A stretch of 64,000 nt of DNA, from contig JAMPGZ010000001.1 of assembly GCA_023663655.1 (NCBI GenBank), positions 264,206 to 328,205 of the forward strand, in the 5' to 3' direction. Below are positions 9,310-18,014 of the stretch, piece by piece (position 1 is the first letter of the stretch; the number at the start of each line of letters is the position of its first letter). Source of the DNA: Lachnospiraceae bacterium (GTDB lineage Bacteria; Bacteroidota; Bacteroidia; Bacteroidales; Muribaculaceae). Both the position numbers and the translations under genes were made by a program. A model generated the notes under the pieces. The model saw only the letters and a list, made by a program, of their open reading frames with translations. It did not search any database and was not told where the DNA came from.

Positions 9310-9801
9310 TTAAATCTTAATATGCTTTTGGAAGGCGATGCGGTCGGAGCCGTCGGTGAGGCGGATTATGCCGCACTCGATGAATCCGTAGTCCATAAGT
9401 CCTTTTCTCATCTTGTGATTGTCGGCATGAGTGTCGATCCTTATGTTGGCGCAGCGGCTGAAGCACCAGTTGAGACACCTCTTCAGCACTCCTCGCCCGC
9501 TGCCGTCGGAAGCGATGCGGTGAATGGTGCAATAGGGGGAGCTATCCAACCATGCACCATTGATTTCACAATATGTGGGTTCCTCGCCGGGAATGAAGGC
9601 GAAAGTTGCGACCACTGTGCCACGCTCATCCTCCATCACATAGCTCACTCCGTGCTCCATATCGGCAAGCACCGCATCGCGGTCGGGATATGAGCCGCTC
9701 CACTGGCAGATGTTGCCTGAGAGCCGCATAAATCGCTTTGCAGCAGCAAAGATTTCATCAATGCGGTCAAGGTCACGTGATTCTGTAGGTCGTATGTGCA
9801 T
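9310..9801 (-). CDS. GNAT family N-acetyltransferase
   Basis: 163 residues with the GNAT pattern: an N-terminal strand-helix (MHIRPTESRDLDRIDEIF), a central beta sheet (GTVVATFAFI), the acetyl-CoA loop region (IASDGSGRGVLKRCLNWCF) and the C-terminal NHKMRKGLMDYGFIECGII seen in many acetyltransferases. Acceptor substrate unknown. A TATATTTG promoter element lies on the minus strand at 9813-9820, 12 bases upstream of the ATG. It diverges from the T9SS cluster. Confidence 0.85.
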   Translation of the reverse strand: MHIRPTESRDLDRIDEIFAAAKRFMRLSGNICQWSGSYPDRDAVLADMEHGVSYVMEDERGTVVATFAFIPGEEPTYCEINGAWLDSSPYCTIHRIASDGSGRGVLKRCLNWCFSRCANIRIDTHADNHKMRKGLMDYGFIECGIIRLTDGSDRIAFQKHIKI

Positions 9802-9812
9802 GATTTTTTATG

Positions 9813-9820
9813 CAAATATA
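9813..9820 (-). promoter_or_regulatory. -7 promoter element of the acetyltransferase gene
   Basis: TATATTTG on the minus strand, matching TAnnTTTG, just upstream of the ATG at 9801. Confidence 0.5.
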
Positions 9821-9911
9821 GCTTTTTGAACGACAACAGGCAAACGCAAAATTTCATGAGACGGCACCACATTTCAACAATAAAGGCACACACAGTGCCG
9901 TTATTAAGGAG

Positions 9912-10646
9912 ATGAACCGGAATCAATGTGCATATAAGATTTTGCTATGCTGCCTTCTGCTGCTCTCGTGCGTGGGCACGGGTGCAGCGCAACAACGCAA
10001 CGACAAGCTGCTCAACCGCCCCTACGCTGATCTGCGGCGCTGGCATCTGGGCTTCTCGGTGGGAATGCACACTCTTGATTTCTCATTCACTCACAATGGT
10101 TTCACAACCGACAACGGCGAAACATGGTTTATGGAACAGCCCGATTTCTCTCCCGGTTTCTGCGTGAACGGACTGCTTGACGTGCGTCTCAACGATTATT
10201 TCAATGTGCGTTTCACCCCGGGAATGTATTTCGGCAACCGCGTGGTGAAGATGCATGACACCACCAACGACGGATGGCAGCAACAGAACATCAAGTCCAA
10301 CTATGTGGTGCTGCCTGTTGACCTCAAATTCTCAGCCACGCGCTATCACAACGTGCGACCCTATCTCATAGGGGGCGTTATGGGGGTATTTGACGTGTCA
10401 AAGAAACGTCCTCGCGAATTTCTGCGTCTAAAAAGTACCGATTTCATGCTCACCGCCGGTTTCGGATGTGACATCTACCTGCCATACTTCAAGCTGTGCC
10501 CTGAGATAAAATTCTGTTTCGGGCTGTCGGACATTCTCAAGCATGAGCGTCCCGACTTCGAGGATGACACCGACGGGATGAAATACACCAATTCGTTAAA
10601 AAAAGTCACCACACAGATGGTGGTTCTATCCTTCTATTTCGAATAA
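9912..10646 (+). CDS. porT: PorT-type outer-membrane protein of the type IX secretion system
   Basis: 244 residues, signal peptide about 1-26, then an eight-stranded-barrel pattern of alternating residues and a terminal aromatic (VVLSFYFE) expected for outer-membrane insertion. The opening YADLRRWHLGFSVGMHTLDFSF matches the PorT/SprT family, which is needed for T9SS secretion and gliding. Its stop codon lies directly against the ATG of the PorP gene (TAAATG), so the two are translationally close. Position at the head of porP-KLMN supports the call. Confidence 0.8.
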   Translation: MNRNQCAYKILLCCLLLLSCVGTGAAQQRNDKLLNRPYADLRRWHLGFSVGMHTLDFSFTHNGFTTDNGETWFMEQPDFSPGFCVNGLLDVRLNDYFNVRFTPGMYFGNRVVKMHDTTNDGWQQQNIKSNYVVLPVDLKFSATRYHNVRPYLIGGVMGVFDVSKKRPREFLRLKSTDFMLTAGFGCDIYLPYFKLCPEIKFCFGLSDILKHERPDFEDDTDGMKYTNSLKKVTTQMVVLSFYFE

Positions 10647-11630
10647 ATGAAGTTGCGCTACCGACTCATATTACTGCTCATTGCCGCCATCTGCTCCGCG
10701 ACCGCTTTCCAAGCCACGGCACAGGTCGATGCTCAGTTCACGCAGTATTACGAAGTCCCCAACTACTATAACGCCGGTGCCATCGGCACCACTGACTATC
10801 TTCGCATACGTGCGGGTTCGCGTATGCAATGGACCGGTATCCCCAATGCTCCGGTCACGTTTCTCGCCGCAGCCGAGATGCCGCTCAAAATCGCGTCAAA
10901 ACGCTTCGGCGTGGGACTTATCATGCAGCAGGAGAGCATGGGACTTTACAAAAACATGACTCTCGGTGTTCAAGCCGCCTATAAACTGAAACTGTGGAAA
11001 GGTGTGCTGTCGATAGGCTTACAGACGGGTATTTTCGATGAATCATTCAAAGGTTCGGAGGTGATATTGCCCGACGGCGATGATTTCCACGAAGGCACCG
11101 ACGACGGCATTCCCACCACCGATGTGCATGGCACCTCATTCGACCTCGGGCTCGGCGCTTTCTATACCCATCGTTATTTCCGTGCCGGAATTTCAGTGAC
11201 CCATGTCAACGAGCCCACAATCACCATGTCGACCGACGGCTCAGGCACCGAAAACGAGTATGAATTCAAAGCCGGACGAATAGCTTATTTTTTCGCCGAC
11301 GGCAATATTCCGGTTAAAAACACGTTATTTGAAATACAGCCGTCGCTGCTGGTAAAGACCGATTTCACATTCACTACCGCGGAATTCACAGTCAGGGCAC
11401 GCTACAAAAAGTTTCTGACAGCCGGACTCGGCTATCGCTACAAGGACGCAGTGTCACTCGTGCTTGGAGCCGAATACAAGGATTTTTTCCTTGGCTACAG
11501 CTATGATTATCCCGTGTCGGCGATATCCCGTGCCAGCAATGGCAGCCACGAGGTGTGGGCAGGTTATCGGCTCAAACTTGACCTCGGCGAGAAAAACAGG
11601 CATAAACACAAGAGCATACGCATAATGTAA
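10647..11630 (+). CDS. porP: PorP/SprF family type IX secretion outer-membrane protein
   Basis: 327 residues with a signal peptide (about 1-26) and the family opening QVDAQFTQYYEVPNYYNAGAIGTTDYLRIRAGSRMQW. The remainder is a barrel of about 14 strands. PorP/SprF proteins associate with the T9SS and help place cargo or adhesins at the surface. It abuts porT and is followed after 8 bases by gldK/porK. The C-terminal KHKSIRIM is basic, slightly unusual for a barrel end. Confidence 0.88.
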   Translation: MKLRYRLILLLIAAICSATAFQATAQVDAQFTQYYEVPNYYNAGAIGTTDYLRIRAGSRMQWTGIPNAPVTFLAAAEMPLKIASKRFGVGLIMQQESMGLYKNMTLGVQAAYKLKLWKGVLSIGLQTGIFDESFKGSEVILPDGDDFHEGTDDGIPTTDVHGTSFDLGLGAFYTHRYFRAGISVTHVNEPTITMSTDGSGTENEYEFKAGRIAYFFADGNIPVKNTLFEIQPSLLVKTDFTFTTAEFTVRARYKKFLTAGLGYRYKDAVSLVLGAEYKDFFLGYSYDYPVSAISRASNGSHEVWAGYRLKLDLGEKNRHKHKSIRIM

Positions 11631-11638
11631 TAACCGAT

Positions 11639-13075
11639 ATGAAACGACTTTTAAAATATCTGTTTATAATCATATTCACCGCTTCCCTCGCATCATCGTG
11701 CGCGGTGGGCGGTAGAGGAAGCTCAGGCGGCGAGGTTGTCGGCGTGGGCGCTACCTCATGGGCTGAACCTACACCCTACGGCATGGTGCTCATAGACCGA
11801 GGATCCATAAAAGCCGGTCCGGCGAAAGCCGACAGTGCCTGGAACCTTCGTGCCGACGCCCGTGGTATATCGGTCGACGGCTTCTGGATGGACGAGACCG
11901 AAATCACCAACAGCAAGTACAAGCAATTCGTGTTCTGGGTGCGTGACTCTATCATCCGCGAGCGTCTTGCCGACCCTGCATACGGCGGCAACGAGGCATT
12001 CAAGATCGAAGAGGACCGCGAAGGGAATCCCATCGGACCGTTCCTGAACTGGAGCAAGCCTATACCCTGGCGCAATCCCAACGAGGACGAGGCGCGTGCC
12101 ATCGAGAGCGTGTACCGCATCAACCCCATCACCGGAGTCAAGGAACTCGACCCCGAACAGATGACCTACCGCTACGAGACATACAACCACACCGAGGCGG
12201 CTAAGCGCAAAAACCGCATGAACCCCTCACGCCGTGAATATAACACCGACAAGCCCGTTCCCACTGAGAATCCCATCATCTCCAAGGACACCGCATTCAT
12301 CAATGACGAGGGTGAAATCATACGCCAGACCATCACTCGCGGACTCACCGGCGACTATGACTTCGTGAACACTTACATAGTCAACATATATCCCGACACC
12401 ACAGCGTGGATCAATGACTTTGACAACGCTTACAATGAGCCTTACGTGCGTCTTTACTTCTCGCACGGCGGTTACAATGACTATCCGGTGGTGGGAGTGA
12501 GCTGGGAACAGGCAAATGCCTTCAGCAACTGGCGCACCGACTATCTGCGCCGCTCGCTTGGAAAAGAGGGAGTGTATATCGAGCCTTACCGACTTCCCAC
12601 CGAAGCCGAGTGGGAGTATGCCGCCCGTGCCGGAAAGAGCGAGAACATCTATCCTTGGGACGGCGAGCTGCCGCTCACCGAAGACAAGGGGTGCTTCTAT
12701 GCCAACTTCAAGCCTGACGAAGGCAACTACGTGCGCGACGGACACATCATCACCTCCCGCGTGGGCACCTATTCTCCCAACGATTTCGGTCTTTACGACA
12801 TGGCGGGTAATGTGAGCGAATGGACCTCAACAGCCTACACCGAGAGCATCAGCAAGCTCACGAGCGACCTCAACCCGGAATACCGCTATGATGCGGCGAT
12901 CGAGGATCCTTACCGCATGAAGCGCAAGATAGTGCGCGGAGGTTCATGGAAGGATGTCGCCCACAATGTGCGCAGCGACCTCCGTATGTGGGAATATCAG
13001 AACGAACAGCGCAGCTACATCGGCTTCCGCAATGTAAGAACACAAATAGGCTTCGCCAAAGGTCAGAAAAAATAA
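11639..13075 (+). CDS. porK: T9SS ring lipoprotein GldK/PorK
   Basis: 478 residues. A signal with lipobox LASSC (Cys21) makes it an outer-membrane lipoprotein. The body is a formylglycine-generating-enzyme-like (SUMF1) fold: YGMVLIDRGSIKAG, FWMDETEITNSKYKQF, YPVVGVSWEQANAFSNW, RLPTEAEWEYAAR, YDMAGNVSEWTS, RGGSWKD, YIGFRNVR. In PorK/GldK this fold is structural: with PorN it forms the periplasmic ring under the outer membrane. It is followed after 9 bases by gldL/porL. Confidence 0.92.
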   Translation: MKRLLKYLFIIIFTASLASSCAVGGRGSSGGEVVGVGATSWAEPTPYGMVLIDRGSIKAGPAKADSAWNLRADARGISVDGFWMDETEITNSKYKQFVFWVRDSIIRERLADPAYGGNEAFKIEEDREGNPIGPFLNWSKPIPWRNPNEDEARAIESVYRINPITGVKELDPEQMTYRYETYNHTEAAKRKNRMNPSRREYNTDKPVPTENPIISKDTAFINDEGEIIRQTITRGLTGDYDFVNTYIVNIYPDTTAWINDFDNAYNEPYVRLYFSHGGYNDYPVVGVSWEQANAFSNWRTDYLRRSLGKEGVYIEPYRLPTEAEWEYAARAGKSENIYPWDGELPLTEDKGCFYANFKPDEGNYVRDGHIITSRVGTYSPNDFGLYDMAGNVSEWTSTAYTESISKLTSDLNPEYRYDAAIEDPYRMKRKIVRGGSWKDVAHNVRSDLRMWEYQNEQRSYIGFRNVRTQIGFAKGQKK

Positions 13076-13084
13076 TATACTGCA

Positions 13085-13933
13085 ATGGGTAAAATAAAAA
13101 GATACAAAAATAGCGTGGAGCGTTTTCTGTCAGGAGAAAAAGGACAGCGCTTCTTCAATTTCGCCTACTCCATAGGCGCCGCCATCGTGATATGGGGAGC
13201 GCTTTTCAAAATCCTGCACCTGCCGGGCGGCAATATGTTGCTCTCGATAGGTATGGGTACCGAGGTGCTCATGTTCATCCTCACGGCATTTGACCGTCCG
13301 CCCCGTGAATATCATTGGGAAGAGGTTTTTCCGGTGCTTTCTTCCAAGAACCCGGAGGATCGTCCGGAATTTAATGGTGCCAACGGCGGAATCATAATTT
13401 CCGGCACCGCAAGCCAGGAGACCATGCAGCCACAAGCTCCGGCTGCTTCCAATCCGGCTCCTGCAGGTCCGGTGATTCCCGAAGGAGCCACACCGAGCGA
13501 AGAGTGTGCCTTGCAGATGACGGCATTGTCGGCTCAGCTCGACCAACTGCGCCAGACCACCCAGGCTCTGAACGAAGTTTCGGAAGTGCTGCTCGCGTCC
13601 TACCGTGCCATCACCGAAAACTCTGACAACATCAACCAGAGTTCCACCGGTTATGTTGAGGAGATGCAGTCGCTCAACCGCAACATCGCCGGGCTTAACA
13701 CCATCTATGAGATTCAGCTCAAGAGCGTCAGCTCGCAGCTTGACTCCATCGATAAGGTGAACAAAGGAATCAAGGATATTCGTGACATGTATGAAAAATC
13801 CTCATCCATGAGCGAACGCTACTGCGAGGAGACCGAAAAGATGGCTCGCTATATGCAGCAGCTCAACGCAGTGTATGAGAAGATGCTTCATGCCATGACA
13901 ATCAATATGATGCAAACCAATGGGAAGCAATAA
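13085..13933 (+). CDS. porL: T9SS motor inner-membrane protein GldL/PorL
   Basis: 282 residues. Two membrane helices (about 24-41 and 50-67, FNFAYSIGAAIVIWGALFKILHL and LSIGMGTEVLMFILTAFD) are followed by a cytoplasmic part with Pro/Ala-rich linker and coiled coil (about 135-275). Glu60 in the second helix corresponds to the conserved charged residue that is important in GldL for proton-driven rotation (family knowledge). It overlaps gldM/porM by 14 bases, which suggests coupled translation of the two motor subunits. Confidence 0.92.
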   Translation: MGKIKRYKNSVERFLSGEKGQRFFNFAYSIGAAIVIWGALFKILHLPGGNMLLSIGMGTEVLMFILTAFDRPPREYHWEEVFPVLSSKNPEDRPEFNGANGGIIISGTASQETMQPQAPAASNPAPAGPVIPEGATPSEECALQMTALSAQLDQLRQTTQALNEVSEVLLASYRAITENSDNINQSSTGYVEEMQSLNRNIAGLNTIYEIQLKSVSSQLDSIDKVNKGIKDIRDMYEKSSSMSERYCEETEKMARYMQQLNAVYEKMLHAMTINMMQTNGKQ

Positions 13934-15488
13934 CACTCGCGGACTGTCACCACGTCAGAAGATGATCAACCTGATGTATATCGTCCTGACGGCAATGCTC
14001 GCGCTCAATGTGTCGAGCGATGTGCTGGAAGGATTCAAGCAGGTTGAGAACGGACTGTCGCGCTCCAATGACAACGTCAGCGAGCGTAACGACGTGCTGT
14101 ACCGACGGCTGGAGGCGTTCAACGAACAGAATCCCGGCAAGGGTGGCATGTGGTATGACAAGGCTTCGGAGGTGCGCCGCAACACCGCCGCGCTCTATGC
14201 CCACATCGACTCCCTGAAGCGGATGATTGCCGTCGAAGCCGACGGCAAGGATGCCGACGTGTCAAATATCCTCAATCAGGACAATCTCGAAGTCGCCTCG
14301 GTGATCATGCTCAACCCTGCCAACAAGCGTGGCAAGGATCTGCGTCAACGCGTAGACACCTACCGTGATTATATCGCCGGGCTCATGACCGACACGGTGA
14401 AACGCGCCAATATACAGACGGCGCTCTCCACAACGCCGACAACGAAAAGCGGCACTGTGACCGCACAGCCGTGGGAGGAGTCAATGTTTGACAACAAACC
14501 GGTTGTGGCGGCAATAACCCTGCTCACCAAATTGCAGAATGACCTTCGTTATGCTGAGGGTGAGGCATTGACCACACTTCTCGCCAATGTCGATGCCGGT
14601 GATGTGAGGGTCAACGAGCTCAACGCATTTGTCATCCCCCAGTCACGCAACGTGATGCGTGGCAGCAAGTATTCGGCAAATATCGTCCTTGCGGCGGTCG
14701 ACACCACCCAACGCCCCCACATATTCATCAACGGCAAGCAACTCGACAATGACCTCGGGCTTTTCGAGACCGTTGCCGGCAGCACCGGAACATTTGACTA
14801 CAAAGGCTATCTTGAAGTGCCTCACGGCGACGGCACCGTCACCCGCCATGACTTCGCGTCAAGCTATACCGTGATAGAACCGACCGCCACCATCTCGGCT
14901 ACGATGATGAATGTGCTCTACGCCGGTATCGACAACCCCATGAGCATATCGGTGCCCGGTGTTCCCACCTCATCGGTGTCGGCGACAATGACCAATGGCA
15001 CTCTCACCCGCAGCGGCGATTCATGGACGGCACGCCCCTCCAAAGTGGGAACCGATGCAGTGGTCACAGTCACCGCGTCGATTGACGGACGGCCACAGAC
15101 AGTAGCCACCACAACATTCCGTGTGCGTAAGCTCCCCGATCCCACACCATATATATCATTCAGCGATTCAAAGGGTAATGCCGAGCGGTACAAAGGTTCC
15201 AAACCATTTGCCAAGACGTTGCTGCTTGCCGCTCCCGGCATAGAGGCAGCTATTGACGACGACCTGCTGAATGTGAGCTATAAGGTGCTGAGTTTCGAGA
15301 CGGTGTTTTTCGATTCGATGGGCAACGCCATTCCCGAAGTGTCGCAGGGCAGCCAATTCTCCCAGCGTCAGAAAGACTCCTTCCGCCGCCTTTCGCGAGG
15401 CAAGCGTTTCTATATCTCGCGTGTACGCGCCCTTGGTCCCGACGGTATCGAACGCGATCTCGCTCCTATGGAAGTAATTGTAAACTAA
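13920..15488 (+). CDS. porM: T9SS motor protein GldM/PorM
   Basis: 522 residues. The N-terminus SPRQKMINLMYIVLTAMLALNVSSDVLEGF is the family hallmark and contains the single membrane helix (about 14-33) that inserts into the GldL pentamer. The long periplasmic part starts with a helical domain (about 35-220) and continues with three Ig-like domains that reach the PorK/PorN ring. Length agrees with known GldM proteins. Confidence 0.93.
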   Translation: MGSNNTRGLSPRQKMINLMYIVLTAMLALNVSSDVLEGFKQVENGLSRSNDNVSERNDVLYRRLEAFNEQNPGKGGMWYDKASEVRRNTAALYAHIDSLKRMIAVEADGKDADVSNILNQDNLEVASVIMLNPANKRGKDLRQRVDTYRDYIAGLMTDTVKRANIQTALSTTPTTKSGTVTAQPWEESMFDNKPVVAAITLLTKLQNDLRYAEGEALTTLLANVDAGDVRVNELNAFVIPQSRNVMRGSKYSANIVLAAVDTTQRPHIFINGKQLDNDLGLFETVAGSTGTFDYKGYLEVPHGDGTVTRHDFASSYTVIEPTATISATMMNVLYAGIDNPMSISVPGVPTSSVSATMTNGTLTRSGDSWTARPSKVGTDAVVTVTASIDGRPQTVATTTFRVRKLPDPTPYISFSDSKGNAERYKGSKPFAKTLLLAAPGIEAAIDDDLLNVSYKVLSFETVFFDSMGNAIPEVSQGSQFSQRQKDSFRRLSRGKRFYISRVRALGPDGIERDLAPMEVIVN

Positions 15489-15507
15489 AGATCTCAATAT
15501 TTCAGTC

Positions 15508-16626
15508 ATGAAGCATATACAACATATTCTCTGGATAGCTCTCGCGATAATGATCACGGGATCGGCACACGCGCAACAGATTTCTCGCTCTTCCTCGTCG
15601 GAGGTGCGCCGTGGCACCCGCGAAACTGCCGCAGCAAAAAATGCCGACAAGAGCGCCAACGTGACAGAACGTATGCAACAATTTTTTGACGAGCCGGGCA
15701 AAAGCGACGCCGATGCCCAGTGGATGAAAATCGTGTACCGTCAGATCGACCTCGACAAGGTGAAGAACGCTCCGCTGTACTATCCCGAAGAATTGAGCGA
15801 AGGGCAGGAAAACCTGTTCCGCATCATCATGCGTCTTCTTGCCTCCGGCGAGCTTTCGGCTTACGAATATCTTGACGGCAGAGAGGTGTTTACCGACCAA
15901 TACCGGGTCAATGTGCGTGATATGCTCGACCGCTTCCACATCCTTTACGCCGATGCCAAGGGATCGACTGAGAAGAATCCCCGATTTGCCATCGAGGAGA
16001 GCGATGTGCCATGCAACGAGGTGTTGAGCTATTATCTTCTTGAGAAATGGGAGCTTGACAAGCGCAGCAACCGTATGCGCACCACTGTTGAGGCAGTGTG
16101 CCCGGTACTGCACCGTTCGGGCGACTTCGGCGGAGAAGCGATAAAATATCCTATGTTTTGGGTTAAGATGAGCTCACTACGCCCTTATCTCATCCAGCAG
16201 TCGATATTCATTGACGACGACAACAATCTCGCCCAATACAACTATGACGACTTTTTCCAGCTTTCGCTGTACGAAGGCGACATCTACAAGACCCGCAATC
16301 TGCGCAACCGCTCGATGATGCAGCTCTATCCCGATCCCGACGAGATGAAGAAGGCTCAGGACAGCATTCAGAACTATCTAGTGAATTATGAGAAAAAAAT
16401 GTGGGTTCCCTCACGTGAGGAGATCATAGCACAACGCGAGGAGCGCGAACGTCTCGCTTCGGGCGACACCATCGCCAGCCGCGATGAAAAGGTGACAAAT
16501 ACAAGAGCCACATCTTCCCGCGCCAAGCGTGCCTCCAAGCCCAAGACCGCCAAGGTAAAGAAAGCCAAACAACCCAAAAGCACATCGTCATCATCGGCAA
16601 CACGCTCAGTGAGACGCCGCCGATAA
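15508..16626 (+). CDS. porN: T9SS ring protein GldN/PorN with a basic tail
   Basis: 372 residues, signal peptide about 1-22 (ending SAHA). The core (about 60-310) contains WMKIVYRQIDLDKVKNAPLYYP, FRIIMRLLASGELSAYEYLDGREVF and YYLLEKWELDKRSNRM, characteristic of GldN/PorN, the partner of PorK in the periplasmic ring. The last 45 residues are very rich in Lys, Ser and Arg (AKRASKPKTAKVKKAKQ) and look unstructured. It is the last gene of the cluster. Confidence 0.92.
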   Translation: MKHIQHILWIALAIMITGSAHAQQISRSSSSEVRRGTRETAAAKNADKSANVTERMQQFFDEPGKSDADAQWMKIVYRQIDLDKVKNAPLYYPEELSEGQENLFRIIMRLLASGELSAYEYLDGREVFTDQYRVNVRDMLDRFHILYADAKGSTEKNPRFAIEESDVPCNEVLSYYLLEKWELDKRSNRMRTTVEAVCPVLHRSGDFGGEAIKYPMFWVKMSSLRPYLIQQSIFIDDDNNLAQYNYDDFFQLSLYEGDIYKTRNLRNRSMMQLYPDPDEMKKAQDSIQNYLVNYEKKMWVPSREEIIAQREERERLASGDTIASRDEKVTNTRATSSRAKRASKPKTAKVKKAKQPKSTSSSSATRSVRRRR

Positions 16627-16644
16627 TATCGCACAATAATCCCC

Positions 16645-16686
16645 ATTAGTCTAATTAGTCCAATTAGTCCAATGAGGATTAGTTAT
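16645..16686. other. short repeats between convergent genes
   Basis: ATTAGTCYAATTAGTCCAATTAGTCCAATGAGG consists of a 9-base unit (ATTAGTCCA) in imperfect tandem, here shown with pyrimidine Y at one position. It is weakly self-complementary and similar to the terminator at 25420-25471, so it may terminate porN and the SDR gene. Confidence 0.4.
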
Positions 16687-17496
16687 TCAATTGGTGGCTT
16701 CCGCGAGGATTTCATCCTCGACAGTTTGCTCGGGAGTTGCCGGACGTGATATCGTTATGGGGAGTTTCACCCACAATCTTCCCGGGATAAGTCTCCAGAA
16801 AAAGACGGCTACCGCCCAACGGCGATCGATCACCGCAATTCTTGAACGCTTGGCAATCGCTTTCATCACCAATGGCACCGCTTCGTCCATCTCCATCGTC
16901 ATTGGGTACAGTCTGTTTGCCTCCAGCAAAGGAGTGCGCACCCATCCGGGACGTATGTCGGTGAATCCGATCTTAACCTTTTCCTCATTGGCAAGCTGCT
17001 CAAGAGCCTGAATATAGGTCTGCTGATATTTTTTCGTTGCCGAATAGCTTGCGAGACGTCCTATCCCTTTGGTTCCTGCGACCGATGAAATCACGACTAT
17101 GCGCCCTTTCACCCCTTTCTCGCTCATTTTCCGGAAAAACCGGTAGGCGGCATCCACCATTCTCGTGAATCCGACACCGTTGGTCTCCACAGTCGCCACA
17201 TCCTTGGCTATATCCATCTCAGGGTTCTCAAATCCGATTCCGGCAGCATGAAGGTATATGTCCATACCTCCCACTTTAGAAATCAGATTCATGAGCTTGT
17301 CGGGAGCCTCCTGTTTTGTCACGTCGATGCGCGACCACTCGATCTGCGACGGAAACATCTGTTTAAGCGCTTTCATAGGAGCCTCTTTTCGTCCTGCAAC
17401 TCCTACTCTCCACCCTAATGACGCATAAGCCTCGGCAAGACGCAAACCCAGTCCTGAGGTAGCGCCCATGATGATTATTTTCTTTCTATCCGGCAT
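16687..17496 (-). CDS. SDR family NAD(P)-dependent oxidoreductase
   Basis: 269 residues of a classical short-chain dehydrogenase: cofactor motif GATSGLGLRLA (about 11-21), HAAG near 90, catalytic SSVAGTKGIGRLASYSATKKY with Ser, Tyr and Lys in the expected spacing (about 140-165), then DIRPGWVRTPLL. A hydrophobic stretch in the last 50 residues (WAVAVFFWRLIPGRLWVKL) hints at membrane association. Substrate unknown. Confidence 0.9.
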   Translation of the reverse strand: MPDRKKIIIMGATSGLGLRLAEAYASLGWRVGVAGRKEAPMKALKQMFPSQIEWSRIDVTKQEAPDKLMNLISKVGGMDIYLHAAGIGFENPEMDIAKDVATVETNGVGFTRMVDAAYRFFRKMSEKGVKGRIVVISSVAGTKGIGRLASYSATKKYQQTYIQALEQLANEEKVKIGFTDIRPGWVRTPLLEANRLYPMTMEMDEAVPLVMKAIAKRSRIAVIDRRWAVAVFFWRLIPGRLWVKLPITISRPATPEQTVEDEILAEATN

Positions 17497-17508
17497 ATTA
17501 TTTTTATT

Positions 17509-17838
17509 TTAATTATCTTCTATCTTCACAAAATATGTATCGACAGCGGTGTAGTTGGATGTGTCGAAGTCGATCATCAGTTTTCCGTCGAGTATCGCCT
17601 GCCACAAAATGCGGTCAATCCTCAGCACATCCCTGCGGTCAAGAGCCTCCCATTCATATCCGTTGGTGTCAGGAGCATCAATTTTTCCTTCTTCACGGGC
17701 GTCAGTAAGGATATAAGTGCATATATCCTTGAACCCTATTCCGTTATTGCTGCGGTCGATATACCCGAGCACCCTCTCTCTAAGCTCAACATCGGAGTAG
17801 ACCACATGAAGAGCAGTAGTTCCTAATTTCATATTCAT
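17509..17838 (-). CDS. conserved hypothetical protein
   Basis: About 109 residues from the ATG at 17838 (MNMKLGTTALHVVYSDVELRERVLGYIDRSNN...). The frame stays open upstream to an ATG at 17928, but the added 30 residues look like translated leader. The protein is acidic, has no signal or membrane segment, and contains FKDICTYILTDAREEGKID followed by DRRDVLRIDRILWQAILDGKLMIDF, a helical pattern I cannot assign. It lies 12 bases after the SDR start, in the same direction, so the pair may be an operon. Confidence 0.65.
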   Translation of the reverse strand: MNMKLGTTALHVVYSDVELRERVLGYIDRSNNGIGFKDICTYILTDAREEGKIDAPDTNGYEWEALDRRDVLRIDRILWQAILDGKLMIDFDTSNYTAVDTYFVKIEDN

Positions 17839-17921
17839 AATACAAATAGTTTTACTGATATAAACAACCGGATAGCGTCTAAAGTTAACGGCTTCATGAA
17901 AAAGCTCATGTTTTTCCTGTG

Positions 17922-17940
17922 GAATCATGTATTATGATTC
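17922..17940. promoter_or_regulatory. operator-like palindrome upstream of the GH2 gene
   Basis: A perfect inverted repeat GAATCAT-N5-ATGATTC (17922-17928 and 17934-17940). It ends 12 bases before the -7 element of the GH2 promoter, so it overlaps the -33 region, where a repressor or activator would act. Confidence 0.5.
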
Positions 17941-17952
17941 ACGTTTTTTAAG

Positions 17953-17960
17953 TATCTTTG
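17953..17960 (+). promoter_or_regulatory. -7 promoter element of the GH2 gene
   Basis: TATCTTTG matches TAnnTTTG exactly. Transcription would begin near 17967, so translation must start at the ATG at 18015 and not at the upstream ATG at 17958. Confidence 0.7.
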
Positions 17961-18014
17961 CTAAATACAGTGTATATCGTTCATCACATTTTAACAGTAC
18001 AAAATTCTATAATC

